Shown here: positions 12,381 to 23,336 of the stretch, piece after piece
Numbering within the stretch: position 1 is the first letter of the stretch
Layout of the letters: each line of letters begins with the position of its first letter
Source of the DNA: Delphinus delphis
Taxonomy: Eukaryota > Chordata > Mammalia > Artiodactyla > Delphinidae
Direction of reading: 5' to 3'
DNA: 64,000 nucleotides
Assembly: GCF_949987515.2 (NCBI RefSeq)
Contig: NC_082694.2
Location: 18,757,355 to 18,821,354, forward strand
The notes under the pieces: model-generated
What the model was told of the DNA's origin: nothing
Databases searched by the model: none
What the model saw: only the letters and a program-made list of their open reading frames with translations
Position numbers and translations under genes: made by a program

Positions 12381-12437
12381 GGCTTACTTTCTTAAGGAGC
12401 AGATGAGTTTGTCAGCCCAGTGATCAACAGTTGAAAG

Positions 12438-13160
12438 AGCAGGTTTCTTCCATGTCACACCTATTTTAAATAGTGCTGCAATGAACGTTGGGGTGCATGT
12501 ATCTTTTTGAATTATGTTTTTCTCCAAATATATGCCCAGGAGTGGGATTGTGGGATCATATGCAACCTAAGTGGCCATCAACTGATGAACAGATAAAGAA
12601 GATGTGGTGTATATATACAATGGAATATCACTCAGCCATAAAAAATGAATGAAATAATACCATTGCAACAACATGGGTGGACCAAGAGATTATAAAGCTA
12701 AGTGAAGTAAGCTAGAAATAGAAGGACAAATATCATATATCACTTATATGTGGAATAAAAAAAATGATACAAATGAACTTATTTACAAAATAGACATAGA
12801 TTCACAGACATAGAAAATAAACTTATGGTTACCAAAGGGGAGATTGGAGGGAGGGATAAATTAGGAGTTTGAGGTAAAATATACACACTACTATATATAA
12901 ATTAGATAACCAACAAGGACCTACTATATATCACAGGGAACTATGCTCAATATCTTGTAATAACTTACAATGGAAGAGGATATAAAAAAGTATATATATA
13001 TATGAATATATATATATATGTATAATAGAATATATATATATATAGAGTATATATATATAGAGTATATATATATGTATAATAGAATATAAATATGTATAAC
13101 TTTGCTGTATATCTGAAACTAACACAAAATTGTAAATCAACTATATTTCAATAATTTTTT
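12438..13160 (+). mobile_element. 5'-inverted (twin-primed) truncated L1
   Basis: From about 12561 the sequence is the sense-strand end of L1 ORF2 and its 3' UTR, ending in an A-rich tail near 13160. The stretch 12438-12560 is L1 in the opposite orientation, and it corresponds to the piece lying immediately upstream in an intact L1. Near-identical repeats, AAAGAGCAGG at 12434-12443 and AAAGGAGCAGG at 13175-13185, bracket the whole unit, so it is one insertion. AT microsatellite-like sequence at 12990-13090 has expanded inside the 3' part. Confidence 0.75.
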
Positions 13161-13185
13161 TCATAAAAAAGAGTAAAGGAGCAGG

Positions 13186-13689
13186 GACAATGGAGAATTC
13201 ATGAGGGTAATGGGCACAGTCTCAGCAGTCCATTCTGGTTTTGGAAGCAATAATGTGCAAAGTTTCAGTGCTCAGTATCCAGCACTCATGGAATAGTCTA
13301 GAGTAAATAGTGATTCTAATCTACATTATAGTATGTATTTGAGAAAGTCAATACTTTGATTTTCAGAAAATATAAGAAAATTTGTTCTATTTTATTTTTC
13401 AATTAGTTTATTTCAAAACTTCTTTGGCCTCTATCACTTGGGGACCTATTTGCTGAATTAAATATATTTGTAGTTATTTTATATTTCTTTTAAATGAATG
13501 ATTTTCTAAAATGCTTGAGAGTTCCTAAAATGTACTGTTTGTCTAACTTTTTAAAACCCACCTTTATCTATCTTGATCACTCATACTCTTAATAAAGGGA
13601 GAGGATAAAAATAAAAATTATCAGATATCCTACACCCTGTAGTCTTTTTGTTGTAAACTATGTTTTACAGCATTTTAGTGTAAATATAC
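13186..13689. other. No recognised feature
   Basis: This AT-rich gap lies between the inverted L1 and a MIR. I see nothing identifiable in it. Confidence 0.4.
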
Positions 13690-13836
13690 AGTATTAAAAC
13701 AAACACTAAACTTAGAGTCAGATAAGTGGATTCTATTCAGAGGTCTATAACTAACTAGTTGAAGGACTTGAGCATGCAGATTTGGTTATTCTTTCTAGGC
13801 TTTATTGATTTTTGTTTGTTAAAAATTGGAAGCAAA
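13690..13836 (+). mobile_element. MIR fragment that served as L1 target
   Basis: Diverged MIR blocks ('acttagagtcagataagtgg', 'aactagttgaaggacttgag') run up to 13836, where the large L1 begins. The last bases form the left copy of that L1's target-site duplication. Confidence 0.5.
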
Positions 13837-16800
13837 GATTTTCAAGATGATGGAAGAGCAGGAGGATGTGGAGTTTGTCTCTGTCCACAAATGCATCAAG
13901 AATACATGTACAGATGGAACAATTCTCACAGAACAGCGGCTAAACACTAGCAGAAGACCTTGGACACCAGAAAGGACAATAAAGACCCCTGCATAACCAG
14001 GTAGGATGAAAGAAAGAAGGGAGAAAGAAGAGGAGAGGAAGAGGGATGGGACTTGCACCCCTGGAGGAGAGCTGAAGCAGAGGAGAGGTTCCTGCATCTG
14101 GGAAAACCCTCTCACCAATGAGGAAATTGGTTGGGACAGAAGCAAACCATCTGAGGCTGTGGGAGGAGTGCGAAAAGGCCAGTTTGTGGCAGACAGGACC
14201 GAGTAAGAACTACACAGATGGTCCGTACCACCACCCTGCACGCCTGGAACTGGGATGTGTTTCTGCTGGTGTGCACAGGGTCTAGGAGCTGGAGCATGGG
14301 GACTGGAGAGCAAACCTGGGGAGGAGGACTACTGTTGGCTGTGAGAAGACAGGTTGAGGGGATGGGAGGGAGGAAATCTACAATCTGGAATGCCTGTGGA
14401 GGAAACTGAGACTGCCATGGAAGCACCACTCTTGAGTGACATGCAGAGGATGGAGCTGCCATTGCAGCCTCTCTCTCCTCATGTGCCAGTCCCTGACCCC
14501 CAGAAGCTAGGAAAGGGCCCCGTCAGGGCTGGCCCTCAGGTGTCTGCCACCGGGCACTAGAAAAGTCTCCCACTAGGGCCGGATCTCTTGCAACATGGCC
14601 ACTGGCTTCCCCATGCCCCTGTCACCTCTGGGGCTCCCATTACCCAGGCAGCCGTGCCACCTCCATGTTCTGTCCTCACTGAGGCAGACACAAGTGCTCC
14701 AGGGAAGCCTCAGGAGAAGATTCCTCTGGGTGGCCCACAGGCAGAGGTGAGGCTAAAACCACAGCTGTTCCCCAGGGGTGAGGCAACTAAGAAAGAGGAA
14801 TGAAAATCTTTCCATCAGCTGAACAAGCTGCAGCTTAAATCCCCATGATTGGCTTGGTAGACCCTACGTATATGGAATATCTGAATGGACAATGAGTGTT
14901 CCCACAAATGAAACTGGTCTGGCTCTGGCAGCTGTGGACTTTGGGAGCAAGCACACATGGGAGCTGGGCCAGATCAGAGTCTGAGCTCTCTCTACAGTTC
15001 CCATAGCGGGTGCAGAGACAAATCTAGAGGCATTGGAGGGCCTCCCAGGGAGGTGGAGGTGAGCTGTGGCTCACAGCCGGGGCAAGGACATTGACAGCTG
15101 AGACTCCAGGATAATATTATAATTACTATTATTTTTATTATGTTTTCATTTGTTCCATTGTTGATTTTGTTTTTTTTTAATTCTTATTTTTTTATTTAGT
15201 TTTTTGGGGGGGTTTGGTTTGTTTGGATTTTTCTTTTTTCTTGCTTTATAAATTTTTAAACATATTTTTATTTTTTTATATTTCTATTTTTACTTTGTTT
15301 TTTTGTTGTTCTGTGTTTTTTCCCTTTTCCCCATTGTTCTATTTTGTTTTTATCCTGTTTTTTTCTTTATTCTGTTTTGTTTTTATCTTTTTAAAAATCA
15401 TTTTTGTGTGTTTGTTTTGTTTTCTTTGCTTTACTTTTCAGTTTGCATTCTGCTTTGTTTTCTGTTTTGTGTATTTTTTAGTTTTGTTTTTAATTGTTTG
15501 ATTTCATTTTGGGGTACTTTTGTTTGTCTGGTTGTTCTCTTGTGTTTTTTTTTGTTTGTTTGTTTGTTTGTTTTAAAGAAGGTCCTTTTTATTTTTGCAA
15601 TGTCATTCCATACAAAAGCAATAGAAACACAACAGTCTTAACAAGAAGTTTACAATTGAATATTTGAACAGAAAATCAGTACACATTATCATTCACAACA
15701 ATTTTACATGGTAAATTAACTGACTGTAAAAAAAAATGTTCTTTCTAAATCTTTCTGCTTTCTAAACTCTTGGAAACAGTATAGGTAGAAGGCCTACTTA
15801 GTGCTATTTACAAATAACAAATTAAGACTGTATAACTTACATAAACCCCATTAATTTACCAGCTCAATTTAATATCTCACTATTCAGTTCTCTGTATGAA
15901 GAAAAAAGCCAATCTTGACATATTAACAAACAGCCCAAACCCTAACCCTTTCCATAAAGATATTAAAGGTATCTGATTATGAGGACACTGACACTGACAC
16001 TTGTCAGGTTGACTTCAAGGATGCGGGAGATTAAGCAATTAAGATTGTTGCAAGATTGCTTCGAGTTCAATTTTCCTCGGAATTGGAATTTTAGTTCCAT
16101 TTTACAGTTTAAAATATGCAGAATACACTCCCTCTACATAAAATTAACGTTTCTTAAGAAAATAAGGCAAGAACAACAATTCACCATGAGACTGTACACT
16201 ATTAGAAACCTCCAGTTACAAACGCAGGATGCATGCTTGGCGGGCCACTTCCCACCTGGGGAGGCAGCGCTGCTCCCAGTGGCCTCCAGGTGGCAACAGT
16301 TAGCTCATGGCTGAGAAGTCTTCAAGGGTTCAGTTAAACAGGCTTTTCTTTGGTTTCTTGTGTGTGTGTGTTTTGTTTGTTTGGTTTTGCTTTTACCAAT
16401 TGTCTGGGGTTTTGTTGGTCTTTTTTATTGCTGTTGTTGCTGTTTGTTTGTTTCTGTCTTTGTTATTTGTCTTGGGTTTTGTTTCTCTGTTTGTTTTTAT
16501 TTGTTTTCTTCCCCCATATTTTTTCCTTTGTTTTCCCTCCTTTATTTCCATGACCTGTGGTTTGAGGGGTCTTGGTTCCCCAGCAGGGGGTCAGGCCTGA
16601 GCCTCTGTGGTGGGAGCAGTGAGTTCAGGATGCTGGACTGCCAGGGAATTCCAGGCCCAGGGAATATTAATCAGCAAGAGCTCTCCAGGAATTCTCCATC
16701 TAGAATCCAAGACCTGGATCCACCCATACACCTGCAGGCTCCAATGCTGGATGCCTTGCGCCAAACAACAGGCAAGAGAGGAACACAAACTCACCCATCA

Positions 16801-17045
16801 TCAGACAGGCTGCCTAAAGTCCTACTAGCTCACAGATACCACAAAACACACCAAATGACACAGCCCTGCCCATCAAAGGGACAATATCCATCTCCACTCA
16901 CAAGAATGCAGGCACCAGTCCTTCCCACCAGGAAGCTTACAGAAGTCACTGGACCAACCTCATCCACCAAAGGCAGACACCAGAAGCAAGAGAAACTATG
17001 ACCCTGCAGCCTGTGCAAAGAAGACCTTAAACACAGTAAGACAAA
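13837..17045 (+). promoter_or_regulatory. L1 5' UTR (internal promoter region)
   Basis: The GC-richer first 1.3 kb resembles the L1 promoter region. It is followed by a T/GT-rich tract at about 15150-15545, resuming at 16356-16530, and then a CA-rich leader up to ORF1. In active L1s this region carries an RNA polymerase II promoter, but here activity is only inferred from position. An unrelated antisense retrocopy at 15546-16355 splits the T-rich part. Long open frames on both strands here are compositional. Confidence 0.7.
15546..16355 (-). pseudogene. Processed retrocopy (3' UTR-like) of an unidentified transcript
   Basis: This 0.8-kb block is unlike the L1 around it. Read on the minus strand it ends with AATAAA at about 15587-15592, a short spacer, and an A-rich tail (AAAC-type repeats plus a run of A) at 15546-15574. 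It therefore looks like the 3' end of a polyadenylated mRNA. TCTTGTGT occurs at both edges (15538-15545 and 16356-16363) as a likely target-site duplication, and the L1 5' UTR resumes after it. I see no convincing coding frame, so it is probably 3' UTR only. I could not identify the parent gene. Confidence 0.6.
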
Positions 17046-17936
17046 ATGAGATGACAGAGAAATATGTTGCAGACTAAGGAGCAACGTAAAAATGCACAAG
17101 ACCAAATAAATGAGGAGGAAATAGGCAACCTATCTGAAAAAGAATACAAAGTAATGATAGTAAAGATGATGCAAAATCTTGGAAATAGAATGCAGGCATG
17201 GATAGAAGAAATACAACTGTTTAACAAGGACCTAGAAGAACTAAAGAACAAATAGTGATGGACAACACAATAACTGAAATGAAGAATACACTAGAACGAA
17301 TCAATAGCAGAATAAGAGGCAGATGGACAGATACGTGACCTGACAGATAGAATGATGGAAATAATTGCTGCAGAACAGAATAAAGAAAAGAGAATGAAAA
17401 TAAATGAGGACAATATCAGAGTCTTCTGGGACAACATTAAACACACCAACATTCAAATTATAGGGGTCCCAGAGGAAGAGAAAGGGAAAGTGTCTGAGAA
17501 AATATTTGAAGAGATTATACTTGAAAACTTTCTTAACATGGGAAAGGAAATAGTCAATCAAGTCCAGAAAGTGCAGAGAGTCCCATACCAGATAAATCCA
17601 AGGAGAAACAAGATTAAACACTTATTAACCAAACTAACAAAAATTAAACACAGAAAGTATATTGAAAGAAGTAAGGGAAAAGCAATAAATAACATACAAA
17701 GGAATTCACATAAGGTTAACAGCCGATTTTTCAGCATAAACTCTGCAGGAAGAAGGGAGTGGCACAATATATTTAAAATGATGAAAGGGAAGCACCTACA
17801 ACCAAGATGACTATATCCAGCAAGAATCTCATTCAAATTTGACAAAGAAATCAAAAGCTTTACAGACAAGCAAAAGCTAAAAGAATTCACACCACCAAAA
17901 CAGCTTTACAACAAATACTAAAAGAACTTATCTGGG
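17046..17936 (+). pseudogene. L1 ORF1 (RNA-binding protein) remnant
   Basis: ORF1 encodes the coiled-coil RNA chaperone of the L1 particle. Recognisable pieces are a Lys/Glu-rich segment at 17064-17255 with EEEIGNLSEKEYKVMI, and a segment at 17352-17810 with IQIIGVPEEEKGKVSEKIFE followed by the KVQRVPYQINPRRN region. A frameshift lies close to the start (ATG at 17046 runs quickly into a stop), and further frame changes separate the two pieces. The C-terminal part continues in other frames to about 17.93 kb. It is not translatable as a whole. Confidence 0.8.
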
Positions 17937-17992
17937 CAGGAAACACAAGGAAGAAAAAGACCTACAGAAAGAAACACAGAACAATTAAGAAA

Positions 17993-20900
17993 ATGGTAAT
18001 AGGAACACATATACCAATAATTATGTTAAATGTAAATGGATTAAATGCTCCAACAAAAAAGGTACAGACTAGCTGAATGGATACAAAAATAAGACACATA
18101 TATATGCTGTCTTTGAGACCCACTTGAGACCTAGGGACACATACAGACTGAAAGTGAAGGGTTGGAAAAGATATTCCATGCAAATGGAAATCAAAAGAAA
18201 TCTGGAGTAGCAATACTCCTATCAGATAAAATAGACTTTAAAATAAAGACTGTTACAAGAGATAAGGCAGGACACTACATAATGCTCAAGGGATCAATCC
18301 AAGAAGAAGATATAACAGCTGTAAATATTTATAGCCCCAGCATAGGAGCACCTCAATATATATGGAAACTGGCTACAGCCATAAAAGAGGAAATCAACAC
18401 TGACACAATAATAGTGGAGGACTTTAACAATACACTTACACCAATGGGTAGATCATGCTGCAGAAAAGTAATAAGGAAACACAAGATTTAAATGACACTT
18501 TAGACCTGATAAACTTAATTATAAGACATTCCATCCAAAAGCAGTAGAATGCACTTTCTTCTCAAGTGCACATGGAACATTGGCCAGGACAGATCACATT
18601 TTGCGTCACAAGGCAAGCCTTACTAAATTTTTAAAAAATGAAATTGTATCAAGTTTCTTTTCCAGCCACGACACTATGAGATTAGAAATAAATTACAGGG
18701 AAAAAAAACCCATAAAAAACACAAACACATGGAGACTAAACAATATGTTACTAAATAACCAAAAGATCACTGAAGAAATCAAAGAGGATATCAAAAAATA
18801 CCTAGAAACAAATGATAATGAAAAAAATGACAATCCAAAACCTATGCAATGCGGCAAAAGCAATTCTAAGAGGGAAGTTTATAGCAACACAATGTTACCT
18901 CAAGAAACAAGAAAAATCTCAAGTAAACAACCTAACTTTACACCTAAAGCAACTACAGAAAGAAGTACAAATAAAACCCAAAGTGAGTAGAAGGGAAGAA
19001 ATCATAAAGATCAGAGCAGAAGTAAATAAAATGGAAATGAAGAAAATTATAACAAAGAACAATAAAACTAAAAGATGGCTCTTCGAGAAGGTAAACAAAA
19101 TTGATAAACCTTCAGCTAGATTAATCAAGAAAAAAAGGGAGAGGACTCAAATCAATAAAGTTATACAGGAAAAAAGAGAAGTTACAACTGACACCACAGA
19201 AATACAAAGGATCATAAGAGACTACTATAAGCAAATATGCCAAGGTACAACAGCAAAAGACTGAACCAGGAAGAAATAGAAAATATGAATAGACAAATCA
19301 CAAGTAATGAAATTGAAACTGTGATAAAAAAATCTTCCAACAAACAAATGTCCAGGACCAGATGGCTTCACAGGTGAATTCCATCAAACATTTAGACAAG
19401 AGCTAACACCCATCCTTCTCAAACTCTTCCAAAATTAGCAGAGGGAGGAACACTCCCGAACTCCTTCTATGAGTCCACCATCAACCTGATACAAAAACCA
19501 GACAAAAATATCACAAAAAAGAAAATTACAGGCCTATATCACTGATGAACATAGATGCAAAATACTAAATAAAGTACTAGCTAACAGAATCCAGCAACAC
19601 ATTAAAAGGATCATACACCATGATCAAGTGGGATTTATCCCAGGGATGCAAGGATTCTTTAACATATACAAATCAATAAATGTGATACATCATATTGACA
19701 AATTGAAGGATAAAAACCATATGATCATCGCAAAAGGTGAAGAAAAACTTTTGACAAAATTCAACAGCCAGTTATGATAAAAACTCTCCAGAAACTGAGC
19801 ATAGAGGGAAACTACCTCAACATAATAAAGGCCATGTATGACAAACCCACAGCAAACATCATTCTCAATGGTGAAAAACTGAAAGCATGTCCTCTAAGAT
19901 CAGGAAAAGACAAAGATATCTACTCTCTCCACTTTTATTCAACATAATTTTGGAAGTCCTAGCCATGGCAACCAGAGAAGAAACAGAAATAAAAGGAATA
20001 CAAATTGGAAAAAAAGAATTAAAACTGTCACTGTTTGCAGATGACATGGTACTATACATAGAAAAGCCTAAAAGTATCACCAGAAAATTACTAGAGCTAA
20101 TCAATGAATTTGATAAAGTTGAAGGATAAAAAATTAATACACAGAAATCTTTTGCATTCCTATACACTAACAATGAAAGATCAGAAAGTGAAATTAAGGA
20201 AACTATCCTATTCACCACTGCAACACAAAGAAGAAAATACCTAGGAATGAACCTACATAAGGAGGCAAAAACCTGTACACAGAAAACTGTAAGACACTGA
20301 TGAAAGAAATCAAAGACAACACAAACAGATGGAGAGGTAGACCATGTTCTTGGATTGGAAGAATCAATATTGTGAAAATGACTATACTACCAAAAGCAAT
20401 CTACTGATTCAATGCAATCCCTGTCAAATACCAATGGCATTTTTCACAGAACTAGAACAAAATTTTACAATTTGTATGGTAACACAAAAGACCCTGAATA
20501 GCGAAAACAATCTTGAGAACGAAAAACGGAGATGGAGAAATCAGACTCACTGAGTTCAGACTATACTACAAAGCTACAGTCATCAAAACAGTATGGTTTT
20601 GATGGACAGCTACATGTAAAAGAATGAAATTAGAGCACTCCCTAACACCATACACACAAAAAAAACTCAAAATGGATAAAAGATCAAAATGTAAGGCCAG
20701 ACAGTATAAAATTGTTAGAGGAAAACATAGGCAGAACACTTGATGTAATCACAGCAAGATCATTTTTGACCAACTTCCTAGAGTAATGAAAATAAAAACA
20801 AAAGTAAACAAAAGGGACCTAATGAAACTTAAAAACTTTTGCACAGCAATGGAAACCATAAACAAGATGGAAAGACAACCCTCAGAATGGGAGAAAATAT

Positions 20901-21445
20901 TTGCAAAAGAAGCAACTGACAAAGGATTAATCTCCAAAATATACAAACAACTCATTCATTTCAATATCAAAAACACAAACAACACAATCAAAAAAATGGG
21001 CAGAACACCTAAATAGACATTTTCCAAAGAAGACATACAGATGGCCAAGAGGCACATGAAAAGAAGCTCAACATCATTAATTATTAGAGAAATGTTAATC
21101 AAAACTACAATGAGGTATCACCTCACACCAGTCAAAATGGCCATCATCCAAATATCTACAAACAATAAATGCTGGAGAGGGTGTGGAGAAAAGGGAACCC
21201 TCTTGCACTGTTGGTGGGAATGTAAATTGATACAACCACTATGAAGAACAGTATGGAGTTTCCTTAAAAAACTAAAAATAGAACTACCATATGACCCAGC
21301 AATCCCACTACTGGGCCTATACCCTGAGAAAATAATAATTCAAAAAGACACACGCACTCCAATATTCATTGTGACACTATTTACAATAGCCTGGCATGTA
21401 AGCAACCTAAATATCTATCAACAGATGGATGGATAAAGAAGATGT

Positions 21446-21518
<73 letters not shown>

Positions 21519-21660
21519 GAATATTACTCAGCCATAAAAAGGAATGAAATTGGGTCATTTGTAGAGACGTGGATGGACCTAGAGACTGTCATACAGAAGT
21601 AGAAGTAAGTCAGAAAGAAAAAAAGAAATATCGTATATTAACACATATATGTAGAATCTA
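17993..21660 (+). pseudogene. L1 ORF2 (endonuclease/reverse transcriptase) remnant
   Basis: The start at ATG 17993 begins a frame reading MVIGTHIPIIMLNVNGLNAP, the usual N-terminus of the L1 endonuclease. Later pieces keep the order of ORF2: an endonuclease part near 18162-18491, the region before the reverse transcriptase at 18580-19264, the catalytic block [12 protein letters not shown] in 19887-20129, and the C-terminal region to about 21.66 kb, including the [19 protein letters not shown] zinc-knuckle-like segment at 21161-21217. Stops, frameshifts and apparent short internal deletions near 19.26 and 20.61 kb disable it. An AT microsatellite interrupts the end. Confidence 0.88.
21449..21513. 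repeat. (AT)n microsatellite inside L1
   Basis: About 65 bp of pure AT repeats has expanded from the short 'tatatatac' stretch normally found at this point of the L1 ORF2 3' end. Confidence 0.95.
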
Positions 21661-22004
21661 AAAAAATGGCATAGATGATATTTTTGCAAAGCAGAATTAG
21701 AGACACAGACATAGAGAACAAACGTATGGATACCAAGGGGCAAGGGATGTGGGATGATTTGGGAGAGGTGGATTGACATATATACACTATTGATACTATG
21801 TATAAAATAGATAACTAATGAGAACCTATTGTATAGCATAAGGAACTCTACTCAGTGCTCTGAGGTGACCTAAATGTGAAGGAAATCCATAAAAGGGTAA
21901 TATATGTATATGTATAGCTGATTCACTTTGCTGTACAGTAGAAACTAACACAACATTGTAAAGCACCTATACTCCAATAAAAATTTTAAGAAAATGGAAG
22001 CAAA

Positions 22005-22720
22005 CACAAAATATAGGAATGGAGAGACCTAAAATTACACTGCTAAAGTTCTTACTTATTAATAAATGAAATTCCTGCACTCTAATCCATATATACTATA
22101 ATAACTGAAATTATCAAAGGTGTTTCTTTCCATCCTAGCAAGGAATTGTGGAATGAATGTTTTCACAGGTGACTAAATATTGGAAGGGTACCTTAAGAGA
22201 TCTGATATCCTAAACATATCATGTTCAATATGACTTTAAATTGAATATTAAAGTCATTTATTACTAGACAGTGTTTCTTATTAAATAATGTAACAGCTAC
22301 CACTGCTGAGTTCACTACATGCATGCTCACCTGAAGAAGTATTCAGATGATTAAAGCATTTGAAATAATTTTCAAAAATGATATCACAAATTCATAAGAT
22401 ATGTAAAATGTATTGTCTCCAGTGTCTCTACTTGTAATATGGAATACATTTTTTCTTAGCAGTTAATATGTCAGTCAACTTCAAACAGTCACATTGAATT
22501 TTGCTGCTTTACCCAGTGAAAGACTGAACATTCCTGTTTCATAGCTATATCTATACTTATACCTCTATCTATCTATTTATCTATCTATCCATTTATCTTC
22601 TTATATTAGGTAAGTAGAGAATTTGGTAAGAAATATAGTTGGTGGTATGGGCCTTCACTCAAGCATAAAAAGCCTCCCACATCATCTTCGAGAATAAGGA
22701 AAACAAAACCCTTCTTTTTC
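22005..22720. other. Unrecognised, with a short (CTAT)n tract at about 22562-22600
   Basis: The tract is an imperfect CTAT/TTAT repeat. Nothing else in this stretch could be named. Confidence 0.5.
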
Positions 22721-22721
22721 T

Positions 22722-23336
22722 TATGTTAGGCAGCCTTCTAAAATAATCTCAATGATCCACATCCTTGTGCAGTCCTCTCTTCTTGAGTGTTAGATGAACC
22801 TAGTAATTTGCCTCTAATAAATAGAAAGTTGTAAAAGTGATAGACCACCATTTTCAAATTTAGACAAAAAACACCATGACTTCCTTCTTTCTCATACTCC
22901 AACTTTTACCTTCTTAGGTTCTCTGAATTTCTCTGTCATCATCATCGTCATCATCTTGCTTGCTTGCTCTGATGAAGCAAACTGGCATGTTGTGAGCTAC
23001 CCAATGGAGAGACCCATGTGACAAGGAACTGAGAGCAGTCTCTGGTCAAAATTATTGAGGAATTGTGGCCTTAATTTGACAGCCCATGAGTAATGGAAAC
23101 AAGCCAAACACAATGTGAGTGAACTTGGAACTGAATTCTTCCCCAATCTAGCTTTCAGTTGAGACTGCAGTCCCAACAGACTTGTGAGAGCATGCAGTCT
23201 TATAAAAGAGCCTTATCCAAAATACCCAGTTAAACTATACCAAGATTCCTAGCCCACAAAGACTGTGAGATAACACATGTTTTGAGCAGTTAAGTTTTGT
23301 CAGATTTTACTAGTAATAATAGATAATTAATACATC
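22722..23336 (+). mobile_element. MLT1-type MaLR solo LTR
   Basis: Block order matches older MLT1 LTRs. An 'aggcagccttctaaaa' start is followed by 'gatgaagcaaactggcatgttgtgagc' near 22970, 'atggagagacccatgtgacaaggaactgag' near 23003, 'actgtgagataacacatgttt' near 23262, and an end at 'aataatagataattaatacat'. A (TCATCA)n-like tract interrupts it near 22937. There is no internal retroviral sequence. Confidence 0.7.

Larger units (their letters stand above)
13837..21990 (+). mobile_element. Complete but decayed L1 retrotransposon
   Basis: In order there is a long 5' UTR starting 'gattttcaagatgatggaagagcagg', ORF1 remains, a short inter-ORF gap, ORF2 remains, and a 3' UTR ending in 'actccaataaaaattttaag'. 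AAAATTGGAAGCAAA at 13822-13836 and AAAATGGAAGCAAA at 21991-22004 differ by one base, and they mark a genuine target-site duplication around the whole unit. The body type agrees with L1 lineages of cetartiodactyls. Both ORFs are broken by stops, frameshifts and short deletions, so it cannot move on its own. A separate retrocopy and an AT microsatellite have inflated its length. Confidence 0.88.

Noticed and set aside
13819..14462. Overlapping 116- and 164-codon antisense frames
   Set aside because: They lie in the GC-richer L1 5' UTR, show no domain, and are expected from composition.
15214..15641. Phe/Leu-rich frames that look like a membrane protein
   Set aside because: The region is a T-rich L1 5' UTR tract, so the hydrophobic residues reflect TTT/TTG/CTT codons from low-complexity DNA.
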